DNA of 64,000 bases from NCBI GenBank assembly GCA_024236015.1, contig JACKLK010000001.1, positions 806,001 to 870,000 of the forward strand, given 5' to 3'. The stretch comes from Rhodoferax sp. (GTDB taxonomy: Bacteria > Pseudomonadota > Gammaproteobacteria > Burkholderiales > Burkholderiaceae_C). The position numbers and the translations under genes were made by a program. The notes under the pieces were generated by a model. It did not search any database. It was not told the DNA's origin and saw only the letters and a list, made by a program, of their open reading frames with translations. Shown here in pieces: positions 24,502 to 32,803 of the stretch; position 1 is the stretch's first letter; each line of letters opens with the position of its first letter.

Positions 24502-25680
24502 ATGGAAGATATCGTCATCGTAGCCGCAGCCCGTACCGCCGTGGGCAAGTTTGGCGGCAGTCTGGCCAAGGTGCCGGCCACCGAGCTGGGGGCCATCGTC
24601 GTGGCCGAGGTGCTCAAGCGCAGCGGCGTGGCCGCCGACCAGGTCGGTGAAGTCATCATGGGCCAGGTCCTGGCCGCAGGTGCCGGCCAGAATCCCGCGC
24701 GCCAGGCCCTGATCAAGAGCGGCCTGAACCAGGCCACACCGGCGCTGACCATCAACGCCGTCTGCGGCTCCGGCCTCAAGGCCGTCATGCTGGCGGCGCA
24801 GGCCGTGGCGTACGGCGACAGCGAGATCGTCATTGCCGGCGGCCAGGAAAACATGAGTGCGGCGCCACACGTGCTGCTCGGCTCGCGCGACGGCCAGCGC
24901 ATGGGTGACTGGAAGATGATCGACTCGATGATCGTCGACGGCCTGTGGGACGTCTACAACCAGTACCACATGGGCATCACGGCCGAGAACGTCGCCAAGA
25001 AATACGGCATTTCGCGCGAGGCGCAGGACGCATTGGCGCTGGCCAGCCAGCAAAAGGCGGCAGCCGCCCAGGAAGCCGGTCGTTTCAAGGACGAGATCGT
25101 GTCGGTGAACATTCCGCAGCGCAAGGGCGATCCGGTGGTGTTCGCGGCCGACGAGTACATTAACAGGAAGACCAATGCCGAAGCCCTGGCCGGCTTGCGG
25201 CCGGCGTTCGACAAGGCCGGCGGCGTCACCGCCGGCAATGCCTCGGGCATCAACGACGGCGCCGCCGCGGTGATGGTCATGACGGCCAAGAAGGCTGCGT
25301 CGCTCGGCCTCACGCCCATGGGGCGCATCGCCAGTTTTGCCACCAGCGGCCTGGATCCGGCCATGATGGGCATGGGCCCGGTCCCGGCGTCGACGAAGGC
25401 GCTCGAGCGTGCCGGCTGGAAGGCCAAGGACCTGGACCTGCTGGAGATCAACGAGGCCTTTGCCGCCCAGGCCTGTGCGGTGCACCAGGAAATGGGCTGG
25501 GACACCAGCAAGGTCAACGTCAATGGCGGTGCCATTGCGATCGGTCACCCGATCGGCGCGTCCGGATGCCGCATACTGGTGACCCTGCTGCACGAAATGC
25601 GCAAGCGCGATGCCAAGAAGGGCATTGCGTCGCTGTGTATCGGCGGCGGCATGGGCGTGGCGCTGACCATCGAACGCTGA
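24502..25680 (+). CDS. phaA: Acetyl-CoA C-acetyltransferase (beta-ketothiolase)
   Basis: A 392-residue biosynthetic thiolase that condenses two acetyl-CoA to acetoacetyl-CoA, the first step of polyhydroxybutyrate synthesis. Catalytic residues are C88 (NAVCGSG), H349 (AIGHPIGASG) and C379 (SLCIGGGMG). It begins 27 bp after phaC with a clear AAAGGAG site and is followed by phaB after 43 bp. The position inside phaCAB rather than a fatty-acid degradation cluster supports the biosynthetic assignment. Confidence 0.96.
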   Translation: MEDIVIVAAARTAVGKFGGSLAKVPATELGAIVVAEVLKRSGVAADQVGEVIMGQVLAAGAGQNPARQALIKSGLNQATPALTINAVCGSGLKAVMLAAQAVAYGDSEIVIAGGQENMSAAPHVLLGSRDGQRMGDWKMIDSMIVDGLWDVYNQYHMGITAENVAKKYGISREAQDALALASQQKAAAAQEAGRFKDEIVSVNIPQRKGDPVVFAADEYINRKTNAEALAGLRPAFDKAGGVTAGNASGINDGAAAVMVMTAKKAASLGLTPMGRIASFATSGLDPAMMGMGPVPASTKALERAGWKAKDLDLLEINEAFAAQACAVHQEMGWDTSKVNVNGGAIAIGHPIGASGCRILVTLLHEMRKRDAKKGIASLCIGGGMGVALTIER

Positions 25681-25723
25681 ACGGCCGGCGCGCGCAAGAC
25701 CATTTCAACAAGAGGAGATCGAC

Positions 25724-26461
25724 ATGAGCAAAAAAGTAGCGTACGTGACCGGAGGCATGGGGGGGATCGGAACCGCGATCTGCCAGCGCCTGCACAAGGA
25801 AGGGTTCACGGTCATCGCCGGCTGCGGGCCGACCCGCGACCACGCCAAGTGGATCGCCGAGCAGGCGGCACTGGGTTTCACCTTTCATGCATCGGTCGGC
25901 AATGTCGGCGACTGGGATTCCACGGTCGCCGCCTTCTCCAAGGCCAAGGCCGAGCATGGCCCTATCGACGTGCTGGTCAATAACGCCGGCATCACCAAGG
26001 ACCGCATGTTCCTGAAGATGACGCGCGAGGACTGGGATGCGGTGATCGAGACCAACCTCAATTCCATGTTCAACGTGACCAAGCAGGTCGTGGCCGACAT
26101 GGTCGAGAAGGGCTGGGGCCGCATCATCAACATCAGTTCGGTCAATGGCGAAAAAGGCCAGGCCGGCCAGACCAACTACTCGGCGGCCAAGGCGGGCATG
26201 CACGGCTTCACGATGGCGCTGGCGCAGGAGATGGCGACCAAGGGCGTGACCGTCAACACGGTCAGCCCCGGGTACATCGGCACCGACATGGTCAAGGCGA
26301 TCCGCGAGGACGTGCTGGCCAAGATCGTCGCGACGATTCCGGTCAAGCGCCTGGGCGAGCCGAGCGAGATCGCGTCCATCATTGCGTGGCTGGCGTCCGA
26401 CGAAGGCGGTTACTCCACCGGTGCCGACTTCTCCGTCAATGGCGGCCTGCACATGGGCTGA
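25724..26461 (+). CDS. phaB: Acetoacetyl-CoA reductase
   Basis: A 245-residue short-chain dehydrogenase that reduces acetoacetyl-CoA to (R)-3-hydroxybutyryl-CoA with NADPH. The cofactor motif is TGGMGGIG (9-16), NNAG follows near 88, and the catalytic Ser and YxxxK lie in INISSVNGEKGQAGQTNYSAAKAG. The hydrophobic MKxTREDWDAVIETNL stretch is typical of PhaB. The gene has an AGGAGA site and ends the phaCAB operon, just before two hairpins. No phaR or phasin gene follows directly. Confidence 0.96.
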   Translation: MSKKVAYVTGGMGGIGTAICQRLHKEGFTVIAGCGPTRDHAKWIAEQAALGFTFHASVGNVGDWDSTVAAFSKAKAEHGPIDVLVNNAGITKDRMFLKMTREDWDAVIETNLNSMFNVTKQVVADMVEKGWGRIINISSVNGEKGQAGQTNYSAAKAGMHGFTMALAQEMATKGVTVNTVSPGYIGTDMVKAIREDVLAKIVATIPVKRLGEPSEIASIIAWLASDEGGYSTGADFSVNGGLHMG

Positions 26462-26475
26462 TGGCCGGCAAACCC

Positions 26476-26502
26476 GCGGCAGGCGCCAGCAGCGCCTGCC
26501 GC
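26476..26502 (+). terminator. 11-bp perfect hairpin after phaB
   Basis: GCGGCAGGCGC and GCGCCTGCCGC pair perfectly around the loop CAGCA. It starts 15 bp after the phaB stop and is followed by a second hairpin with a T tract. It may protect the 3' end of the mRNA or assist termination. Confidence 0.6.
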
Positions 26503-26513
26503 GCGCGACCGAC

Positions 26514-26538
26514 AACCCGCCGCGGCGGGTTTTTTTTT
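26514..26538 (+). terminator. Rho-independent terminator of phaCAB
   Basis: The perfect 14-bp palindrome CCCGCCGCGGCGGG (26516-26529) is flanked by AA on the left and nine T residues on the right (26530-26538), the classic intrinsic terminator design. It is the clearest T-tract terminator in the window and isolates phaCAB from the PIG-L gene. Confidence 0.85.
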
Positions 26539-26639
26539 CGGCCCGGCGGTGCCGGTGCGCAGCCTAGAATGATCGGCAGCGCAGGCCGATCGCAACACCC
26601 GGGCAGGGCCGCGTCGGCACTGCGCACCCGAGACCGCCT

Positions 26640-27509
26640 GTGACCTCCTGCGACCCCTTCCATGCGTATGTTGCCGGCTTCGAGCAGTTGCTCGCGCAGG
26701 GGCGGCTGCTCGGCGCCGGGCAGGCCCGAGCGGCTGCGCTGCCGGCGGTGCCGGACGGCGCACCGGTGTGCCTGGTGTTTTCACCCCATCCCGATGACGA
26801 GGCCATCGCCGGGGGCCTGCCGCTGCGGCTGCGTCGCGAAGGTCCGTGGCGCGTCGTCAACGTCGCGGTGACATTGGGCTCCAACCGCGCGCGGCGTCGC
26901 GCCCGCTGGGACGAACTGCGCCAGTGCTGCGACCTGCTGGGGTTCGACCTCGTGAGCGCATCCGGGGAGTCGGAACACGGGCTCGAGCGCATCGATCCGA
27001 TGTCGGCACAGGCAGATGCGGTGCACTGGGCGCGTTGCGTCGAGCGGGTCGCGGCGTTGCTGCGCTTGCATCGTCCGCAACTGGTCGTGTGCCCGCATGC
27101 ACAGGATGGCCACCCGGCGCACGTGGGCACGCACGCGCTGGTGATGGACGCCTTGCCCGTGGCCGGCCTGCAACACCGCCTGCACCTGGCCTGCAGCGAA
27201 TACTGGAACACCCAGCTCCATCCGGGGCTGATGGTGGAACTCGGCTGCCGGGAAGTCGCGGATCTGGTGGCGGCCTTGAGCCAGCACGTCGGCGAGGTGG
27301 CGCGCAATCCGTATCACGTCGGCCTGCCGGCCTGGTTCATCGACGGCGTGCGCCGCGGTGCGGAGCGGGTGGGCGCGGCAGGTGCGGCGGCGCCGGATTT
27401 CCGGTTCGCGGCCCTGTACGGCTGGCAACGCTGGGAGCAGGGCGCGCTGGTGGCCATGCCGCCTCGCGCCGTGCCGCTCACGACGCCGGCGCAGACGCTT
27501 TTTGCCTGA
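26640..27509 (+). CDS. PIG-L family deacetylase
   Basis: A 289-residue protein of the PIG-L/LmbE superfamily of Zn-dependent N-acetylglucosaminyl-type deacetylases. The first metal motif PHPDDEAIAGG starts at H50, with D52 and D53 following; the second is DGHPAHVGTH near residue 160. No signal peptide is seen. Substrates in bacteria include GlcNAc-linked small molecules and glycolipids; nothing nearby identifies it. The start is a GTG at 26640 without a strong ribosome-binding site, so the N terminus is uncertain. Its 3' end overlaps the opposing isomerase gene by 32 bp. Confidence 0.82.
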   Translation: MTSCDPFHAYVAGFEQLLAQGRLLGAGQARAAALPAVPDGAPVCLVFSPHPDDEAIAGGLPLRLRREGPWRVVNVAVTLGSNRARRRARWDELRQCCDLLGFDLVSASGESEHGLERIDPMSAQADAVHWARCVERVAALLRLHRPQLVVCPHAQDGHPAHVGTHALVMDALPVAGLQHRLHLACSEYWNTQLHPGLMVELGCREVADLVAALSQHVGEVARNPYHVGLPAWFIDGVRRGAERVGAAGAAAPDFRFAALYGWQRWEQGALVAMPPRAVPLTTPAQTLFA

Positions 27510-28104
27510 GCGCGGCCGCGCGCACCAGCACCAGCCGATCGTTGCCGAAATACATGTCGTTGCCGACGAACATGGTCGGGGAGCCGAACCCGCCCCGGCG
27601 CACCAGTTCCTCGGTATGGGCCTTGAGCCGGTCCTTGATCGGCTGCGTGGTGATGCCTTGCATCACGGCGTCCGTATCGAGCCCGCAGCGATCGCAGGCC
27701 GCGGCGATGACGTCGTCGCGCGAGATGTCCTGGTCGTCGCCCCAATAACTCTCGAACACGGCACGTGCGAACGGCACCATGGCCTGCGGTTGCCCCTGTT
27801 CCAGCAGCCAGGTGCAGGCGCGCATCGCCTTCACGCTGTTGACCGGAAACACGCTGGGCGGCATCTTGATCTTCAGGCCGGCCATCGACGCCCAGTCCTG
27901 GATGTCCTTGTACATGTAGTCGAGCTTGGCCGGCACCGGATGCTCGCGTTGGGCATAGACACTGGGGTTGACGCTGTTGAAGACGCCGCCCACGAGGATG
28001 GGACGCCAGCGCACCGGCACGCCGATCTCCTGCGCCATGGGCTGGATGTTGTGAAAAGCCAGGTAGGTCCAGGGGCTGGAGCAGTCGAAGAAGAACTCGA
28101 TCAT
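27478..28104 (-). CDS. DsbA-family 2-hydroxychromene-2-carboxylate isomerase-like protein
   Basis: A 208-residue kappa-class GST/DsbA-like thioredoxin-fold protein. The N terminus MIEFFFDCSSPWTYLAFHNI contains the Ser that activates glutathione in 2-hydroxychromene-2-carboxylate isomerase (NahD), and the C-terminal GGFGSPTMFVGNDMYFGNDRL is the matching cis-Pro/substrate region. These enzymes work in naphthalene-type aromatic degradation but have many paralogues of unknown role. The gene overlaps the upstream GST by 4 bp, so two glutathione-fold proteins are co-expressed. The 3' end overlaps the PIG-L gene. Confidence 0.85.
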   Translation of the reverse strand: MIEFFFDCSSPWTYLAFHNIQPMAQEIGVPVRWRPILVGGVFNSVNPSVYAQREHPVPAKLDYMYKDIQDWASMAGLKIKMPPSVFPVNSVKAMRACTWLLEQGQPQAMVPFARAVFESYWGDDQDISRDDVIAAACDRCGLDTDAVMQGITTQPIKDRLKAHTEELVRRGGFGSPTMFVGNDMYFGNDRLVLVRAAALRQKASAPAS

Positions 28105-28820
28105 GGTGTGTTTCCTGTGTGTCCGCGCAGCGAGTCCGCGGTCTGTCCGAACAAGGCCTTGCGGGCCTCGTCACTGAGGGTGTCGGCGCGCAGTTCCTTG
28201 CCCAGGTCCAGCGCGCGTTGCACCGCCGGACGCTGCCGTACCGTCTCGTACCAGCGCGCCACATGTGCAAAACGCGCGAGATCGACCTGTTGCTTGCGGT
28301 GGATCCGGATCCACGGAAAGATCGCCATGTCGGCAATCGTGTAGTCGTCGCCGGCGACATGGGCGCCGGTTTGCGCCAGCCGCCGGTCGAGCACGCCGTA
28401 CAGGCGGTCCACCTCGTCGGCGTAGCGCCGCTGGGCATACGGCACGGACTCGGGCGCATACAGCAGGAAGTGCCCGAGTTGCCCGGCCATCGGTCCCAGG
28501 CCCCCCATCTGCCACATCAGCCATTGCAGCACCGTGTGTCGCTCGCGCAGACCGGCAGGCAGGAAGCGCCCGGTCTTTTCGGCGAGGTAGATCAGGATGG
28601 CGCCGCTTTCGAAGACCGCAAACGCGGCGCCGGCGTCGGCTGGCGCATGGTCCACGATCACGGGCATGCGGTTGTTCGGCCCGACGGCAAGGAACTTCTC
28701 GTGAAATTGTTCACCTTTTCCGATGTTGACCGGAACCATGCGGAAGGGCAACCCGCATTCTTCGAGCATGATGGAAATCTTCCATCCGTTGGGTGTGGGC
28801 CAGTAGTACAGGTCGATCAT
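28101..28820 (-). CDS. Glutathione S-transferase family protein (YfcG/YghU-like)
   Basis: A 239-residue cytosolic GST. The N-terminal thioredoxin domain begins MIDLYYWPTPNGWKISIMLEE, the TPNGxK motif of the nu class (E. coli YfcG and YghU), which reduce disulfides through bound glutathione rather than conjugate it. ESGAILIYLA is the glutathione gamma-glutamyl binding motif, and the helical C-terminal domain carries DYTIADMAIFPW. Start 28820 fits the family; the region upstream of it is not homologous. It is first in a two-gene unit with the DsbA-family isomerase. Confidence 0.88.
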   Translation of the reverse strand: MIDLYYWPTPNGWKISIMLEECGLPFRMVPVNIGKGEQFHEKFLAVGPNNRMPVIVDHAPADAGAAFAVFESGAILIYLAEKTGRFLPAGLRERHTVLQWLMWQMGGLGPMAGQLGHFLLYAPESVPYAQRRYADEVDRLYGVLDRRLAQTGAHVAGDDYTIADMAIFPWIRIHRKQQVDLARFAHVARWYETVRQRPAVQRALDLGKELRADTLSDEARKALFGQTADSLRGHTGNTP

Positions 28821-29001
28821 CGGTGGGACATGGCTTGCAGCTGCACGACGTTCGCAACGGGCCATGATACCCATCGGTGTCGCATGAAAGAAACATGCAA
28901 TGGGTTTTACCATTGCTGGCCAGTGGCAGTAGTAAGCTCGTGACCATGACCGCCCTGTTCAGCCTGCAGCACGCGTCGCTTCGTCGAAGCGGGCCACGGC
29001 C

Positions 29002-30345
29002 ATGAGGGCGTCCGGTTATGCGTATGTGACGCCGGACGAGTTGCGCGTCGGCCTGTACGTCGATCTCGAGTTGGGCTGGATGTCCCATCCATTTCCCAAG
29101 GGCAGCTTCAAGATCACGTCGGCGCGACAGATCGAGACCCTGCGCAGCCTGGGACTGTCCAGGGTGCGGATCGTCCCGGCGCGCAGCGATCCCGTGCCGC
29201 AGGCCATGGCGCCGCACGAGCCGCCGGCTCCACCCGTGGCCGAACCAGCGGCCCATGCACTGGACCCGGTCGACGCTCCGGCCGGCCCGGCGCCTGCCGC
29301 CGCCACGACGTCGCCGCCCGATGCGCGCGAACTGCAGCGGCTGCGCCATGCCGAACGGGTCGCGGCGCAGCGTGCCAGCCTGGAGTCGTGCGATCGACAG
29401 TTCGATGCCGCGATCCGCCAATACCGTACCGTCGTCGAACTGATTCCGCACGACGCGCAGGCCGCGTCCGGGCATTGCGTGCAACTGGTGTCCTCGCTGG
29501 TCAGCGACATGCTCGGGCAGAGCGAATCGTCGATCCGGCTGTTGTCGGAGACCACCGGCGACCGGGCCTGGATGCATCCGGTCAACGTCACGGTGCTGTC
29601 GCTGCTGCTGGGCAAGGCGCTGGGCATGTCGGCGCAGGCCCTGCGCGACCTCGGCCTGGCCGCATTCCTGCACGACGTCGGCAAGATGCAGCTGCCCGAC
29701 CAGGTCCGGCTGTCGGATTCCAGCTTTGCGCCTGCGGAATACCGGCTGTACCAGAGCCATGTCGGGTTCGGGGTCGACATCGCGCAGCAACTCGGCCTGT
29801 CTTCCGAGGTGCAGAACACTATTGCGCAACACCATGAGATGCTCGACGGCAGCGGCTTTCCGAACCAGATCCGTGGGGCCGACATCAGCCAGGCCGGCAA
29901 GGTGCTGGCGCTGGTGAACCGCTACGAGAACATGTGCAACCCGCCGCGCCAGTCGGCTGCCGTCACGCCGCACGAGGCCTTGTCGCAGATCTTCTCCCAG
30001 ATGAAGGAGCGCCACGATGTCTCCGTGCTGGCCGCCTTCATCCGGATGATGGGTGTCTATCCGCCGGGGTCCGTGGTGCAGTTGTCGGACAGCCGTTTCG
30101 CGCTGGTCGTGTCCGTCAACTCGGCACGCCCGCTCAAGCCGCGGGTCATGGTGCATGATGCCGGCTTGGCCAAGGAGGACGCCTTGATACTCGATCTGGA
30201 ACAGATGCCCACGGCCGGCATCCGGCGCAGCCTGCGCCCCGACCTGCTGCCCGCCGACGCCCGGGACTATCTGGCACCGCGACTGCGGATCTGCTACTTC
30301 TTCGAACGGGCGTCCGATCCGGTACGCGGCGAGGTCGTGCCGTGA
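29002..30345 (+). CDS. HD-GYP domain protein with DUF3391 N-terminal domain (degenerate GFP motif)
   Basis: A 447-residue cytoplasmic protein. The N-terminal DUF3391 domain (about 7-65, YVTPDELRVGLYVDLELGWMSHPF) is followed by a Pro/Ala linker and an HD-GYP domain. The HD dyad is H224-D225 in FLHDVGKMQLP, and SHVGFGVDI and HHEMLDGSGFP follow. The GYP triplet reads G285-F286-P287, a conservative change. Such domains hydrolyse c-di-GMP, or act as receptors when degenerate; metal ligands look intact. It overlaps the PAS-GGDEF-EAL gene by GTGA, so the two are a c-di-GMP unit. Confidence 0.88.
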   Translation: MRASGYAYVTPDELRVGLYVDLELGWMSHPFPKGSFKITSARQIETLRSLGLSRVRIVPARSDPVPQAMAPHEPPAPPVAEPAAHALDPVDAPAGPAPAAATTSPPDARELQRLRHAERVAAQRASLESCDRQFDAAIRQYRTVVELIPHDAQAASGHCVQLVSSLVSDMLGQSESSIRLLSETTGDRAWMHPVNVTVLSLLLGKALGMSAQALRDLGLAAFLHDVGKMQLPDQVRLSDSSFAPAEYRLYQSHVGFGVDIAQQLGLSSEVQNTIAQHHEMLDGSGFPNQIRGADISQAGKVLALVNRYENMCNPPRQSAAVTPHEALSQIFSQMKERHDVSVLAAFIRMMGVYPPGSVVQLSDSRFALVVSVNSARPLKPRVMVHDAGLAKEDALILDLEQMPTAGIRRSLRPDLLPADARDYLAPRLRICYFFERASDPVRGEVVP

Positions 30346-32750
30346 TTCCGGCCGGCTACTCGCTGCTGATCGAGGCCTTGATCGAGGCGGTCTGGCTGGT
30401 GGATCCGGTCAGCCTGCGCATCGTGTCGGTGAACCAGGCCGCGATCACGCTGGCCGGGTTGTCGCGTGAGGACCTGCAAGGACGGGTGGCCATCGAATTG
30501 ACGGCCACGCCGGAAGACCACTGCTTCTGGGAGGATGTCGCGGCCGGACTCAGCCACGACATCCATTCGGAAACCCTGCTGCGCACGGGTGACGGTGTGG
30601 CGATTCCGGTCGACCGCAGGGTCAGCCGCGTCTGGATCGACGCGGCGACGCCGCTGTACCTGGTCTGCCTGCAGGACCTGCGCCAGCAACGGCGCACCGA
30701 GGTCGAACTCGAGCGCCTGGTGGCGGAGCTGCGCGCCACGCTGGAGTCGACGGCCGACGGCATCATGGCCAGCGACCGCCATGGCCGGGTGCGCAACTAC
30801 AACCGTCGATTTGCCGAGATCTGGGACCTGCCCGAGGCCTTGATGGTGCGGCGCAACGATCCGGCCCTGTTCGCCCACATGGCGGCGGCCGTCGTCGACA
30901 GCGATGGGTACGAGGCGCGGCTGGCCGAGATCGCGGCGTCGCCGCTGCTCGAGGCCGACGACGAGCTCGTGTTGCGGTCCGGGCGCATCGTCGAGCGGCG
31001 CTCGTTGCCGCAGTACCAGCGTGGTGAAGCCAGCGGCCGGGTGTTCGCGTTTCGCGACATCACGCAGCAGGTGGACAGCCAGGCTCGCTTGCGCCTGGCG
31101 GCCAAGGTGTTCGAGTCGAGTCTGGACGCGATCTTCATCACCGGGGCCGATTTCCGGCTGCTGGCGGCCAATCCCAGTTGCGAACGCCTGACCGGCAACG
31201 CACAGGCCTCGCTGCTGGGCGGCTCGGCGAAGCAGTTTTTCCACGACCCGCACGACCAGGGCTTTTTTGCCCGCATCGAGCAGCATCTGCAGGCCGACGG
31301 TTTCTGGGAGGGCGAGGCCCAGCGGCGCAATGCCGGCCAACCGGCACGCACGGTGCAGGTGTCGTGGGTGTTGCTGCGCGACGAGCACGGCCAGGCGGTG
31401 AACAGCATCTGCTTCTTCAAGGACCTGAGCGAGAAATACGCGGCGCAGCAGCGGATCGAGACCCTGGCCTACCGCGACGTGCTGACCGGGCTTCCGAACC
31501 GCTTGTTGCTGACGCAACGGGTGGACTTCGCGCTGCGCATGGCCGAGCGCAGCGGCGGCCGGTTCGCGGTGTTCTTCCTCGATCTGGACCGGTTCAAGAA
31601 CATCAACGATTCGATGGGCCACGCCTTCGGCGACCGGGTGCTGGTCGAGGTGGCGGCGCGCATCGATGCCTGCCTGCGCGACGTCGACACCTTGTGCCGG
31701 CTCGGCGGCGACGAGTTCGTCGTGTTCCTGCAGGAGGCCGACGCAGCCGGCGCCGAGGCCTGCGCGCAACGCGTGCTGCAGGCGATGGCCGCCCCTTTCG
31801 TGCTCGACGGCATGAATTTCTCGGTCGGTTGCAGCATCGGCGTGGCGCTGTATCCCGACGACGGCAAGACGCTCGACGACCTGATCCAGTTCGCCGACAC
31901 CGCGATGTACCGGGTCAAGGAACGCGGTCGCGGCAGCTTCCGCTTCTACCAGCCACAGATGAACGTCGACGTGCTCTCGCGCATCAAGATGGACCATGCC
32001 ATGCGCCAGGGCCTGCAACAGGGCCGCTTCAGCGTGCATTTCCAGCCCCAGGTCGCATTGGACGGGGGCAGGATGATCGGCGCGGAAGCGCTGGCGCGCT
32101 GGAACGACGACGAATTCGGCGTCGTGGCGCCCACGGCCTTCATCCTGCTGGCCGAGGAGACCGGCTTCATCATCTCGATCGGCAACTGGGTGCTGGAGCA
32201 GGCCGTGCGGCAGGCCGCGGCATGGCAACGTGCCGGCCGTCCGATACGGGTGTCGGTCAATGTGTCGGCGCTGCAGTTCCAGCAGGCGGACTTCGTATCC
32301 ATGGTCGATGACGCGTTGCGGGCAGCCGGCTTGTCGGCGGAGCTGCTGGAGCTCGAGCTCACCGAATCCATTCTGCTGCGCGACGCCGACGAGGCGCTCG
32401 AGCGCCTGCACGCGCTGGCGCGCATCGGCGTCGCGATGTCGATCGACGACTTCGGCACCGGCTATTCGAGCCTGTCCTACCTCAAGCGTTTCCCGATCTC
32501 GCGGCTCAAGATCGATCGTTCCTTCGTGACCGGCCTGCCGCAGGACGACAGCGACCGTGCCATCGTCAGCGCGACCATCGGCATGGCGCGCGCGCTCGGG
32601 CTCGACGTGGTCGCCGAGGGGGTCGAGACACAGGCCCAGGCGGATTGCCTGCGCGAACTCGACTGTGCGGCGTACCAGGGTTTTCTGTGTTCACCCGCGG
32701 TGCCGGCGCAGCAGTTCGAACACCTGATGGACACGCTGGGGAACGAATAA
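30342..32750 (+). CDS. PAS-GGDEF-EAL bifunctional c-di-GMP protein
   Basis: An 802-residue soluble sensor protein. Three PAS-like segments (about 5-120, 130-250 and 260-385) precede the cyclase domain with RLGGDEF (GGDEF 455-459) and an RxxD inhibitory site five residues before it (RDVD). The phosphodiesterase domain follows, with E582-A583-L584, NVSALQFQ, LELTES, IDDFGTGYSSLSYLKRFP and VVAEGVET all intact. Both activities are thus possible. It lacks membrane segments and so senses a cytoplasmic cue. Translation starts at GTG 30342 inside the stop of the HD-GYP gene. Confidence 0.93.
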   Translation: MIPAGYSLLIEALIEAVWLVDPVSLRIVSVNQAAITLAGLSREDLQGRVAIELTATPEDHCFWEDVAAGLSHDIHSETLLRTGDGVAIPVDRRVSRVWIDAATPLYLVCLQDLRQQRRTEVELERLVAELRATLESTADGIMASDRHGRVRNYNRRFAEIWDLPEALMVRRNDPALFAHMAAAVVDSDGYEARLAEIAASPLLEADDELVLRSGRIVERRSLPQYQRGEASGRVFAFRDITQQVDSQARLRLAAKVFESSLDAIFITGADFRLLAANPSCERLTGNAQASLLGGSAKQFFHDPHDQGFFARIEQHLQADGFWEGEAQRRNAGQPARTVQVSWVLLRDEHGQAVNSICFFKDLSEKYAAQQRIETLAYRDVLTGLPNRLLLTQRVDFALRMAERSGGRFAVFFLDLDRFKNINDSMGHAFGDRVLVEVAARIDACLRDVDTLCRLGGDEFVVFLQEADAAGAEACAQRVLQAMAAPFVLDGMNFSVGCSIGVALYPDDGKTLDDLIQFADTAMYRVKERGRGSFRFYQPQMNVDVLSRIKMDHAMRQGLQQGRFSVHFQPQVALDGGRMIGAEALARWNDDEFGVVAPTAFILLAEETGFIISIGNWVLEQAVRQAAAWQRAGRPIRVSVNVSALQFQQADFVSMVDDALRAAGLSAELLELELTESILLRDADEALERLHALARIGVAMSIDDFGTGYSSLSYLKRFPISRLKIDRSFVTGLPQDDSDRAIVSATIGMARALGLDVVAEGVETQAQADCLRELDCAAYQGFLCSPAVPAQQFEHLMDTLGNE

Positions 32751-32783
32751 GCCGCCACGGCGCAGCAGCGGGTGCGGTCCGCG

Positions 32784-32797
32784 GCACGGCGCCGTGC
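32784..32797. terminator. 14-bp palindrome between convergent genes
   Basis: GCACGGCGCCGTGC is a perfect palindrome centred in the 53-bp gap between the PAS-GGDEF-EAL gene and the opposing acyl-CoA ligase gene. It could stop transcription from both sides, although no T tract follows. Confidence 0.35.
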
Positions 32798-32803
32798 GCA
32801 GGG

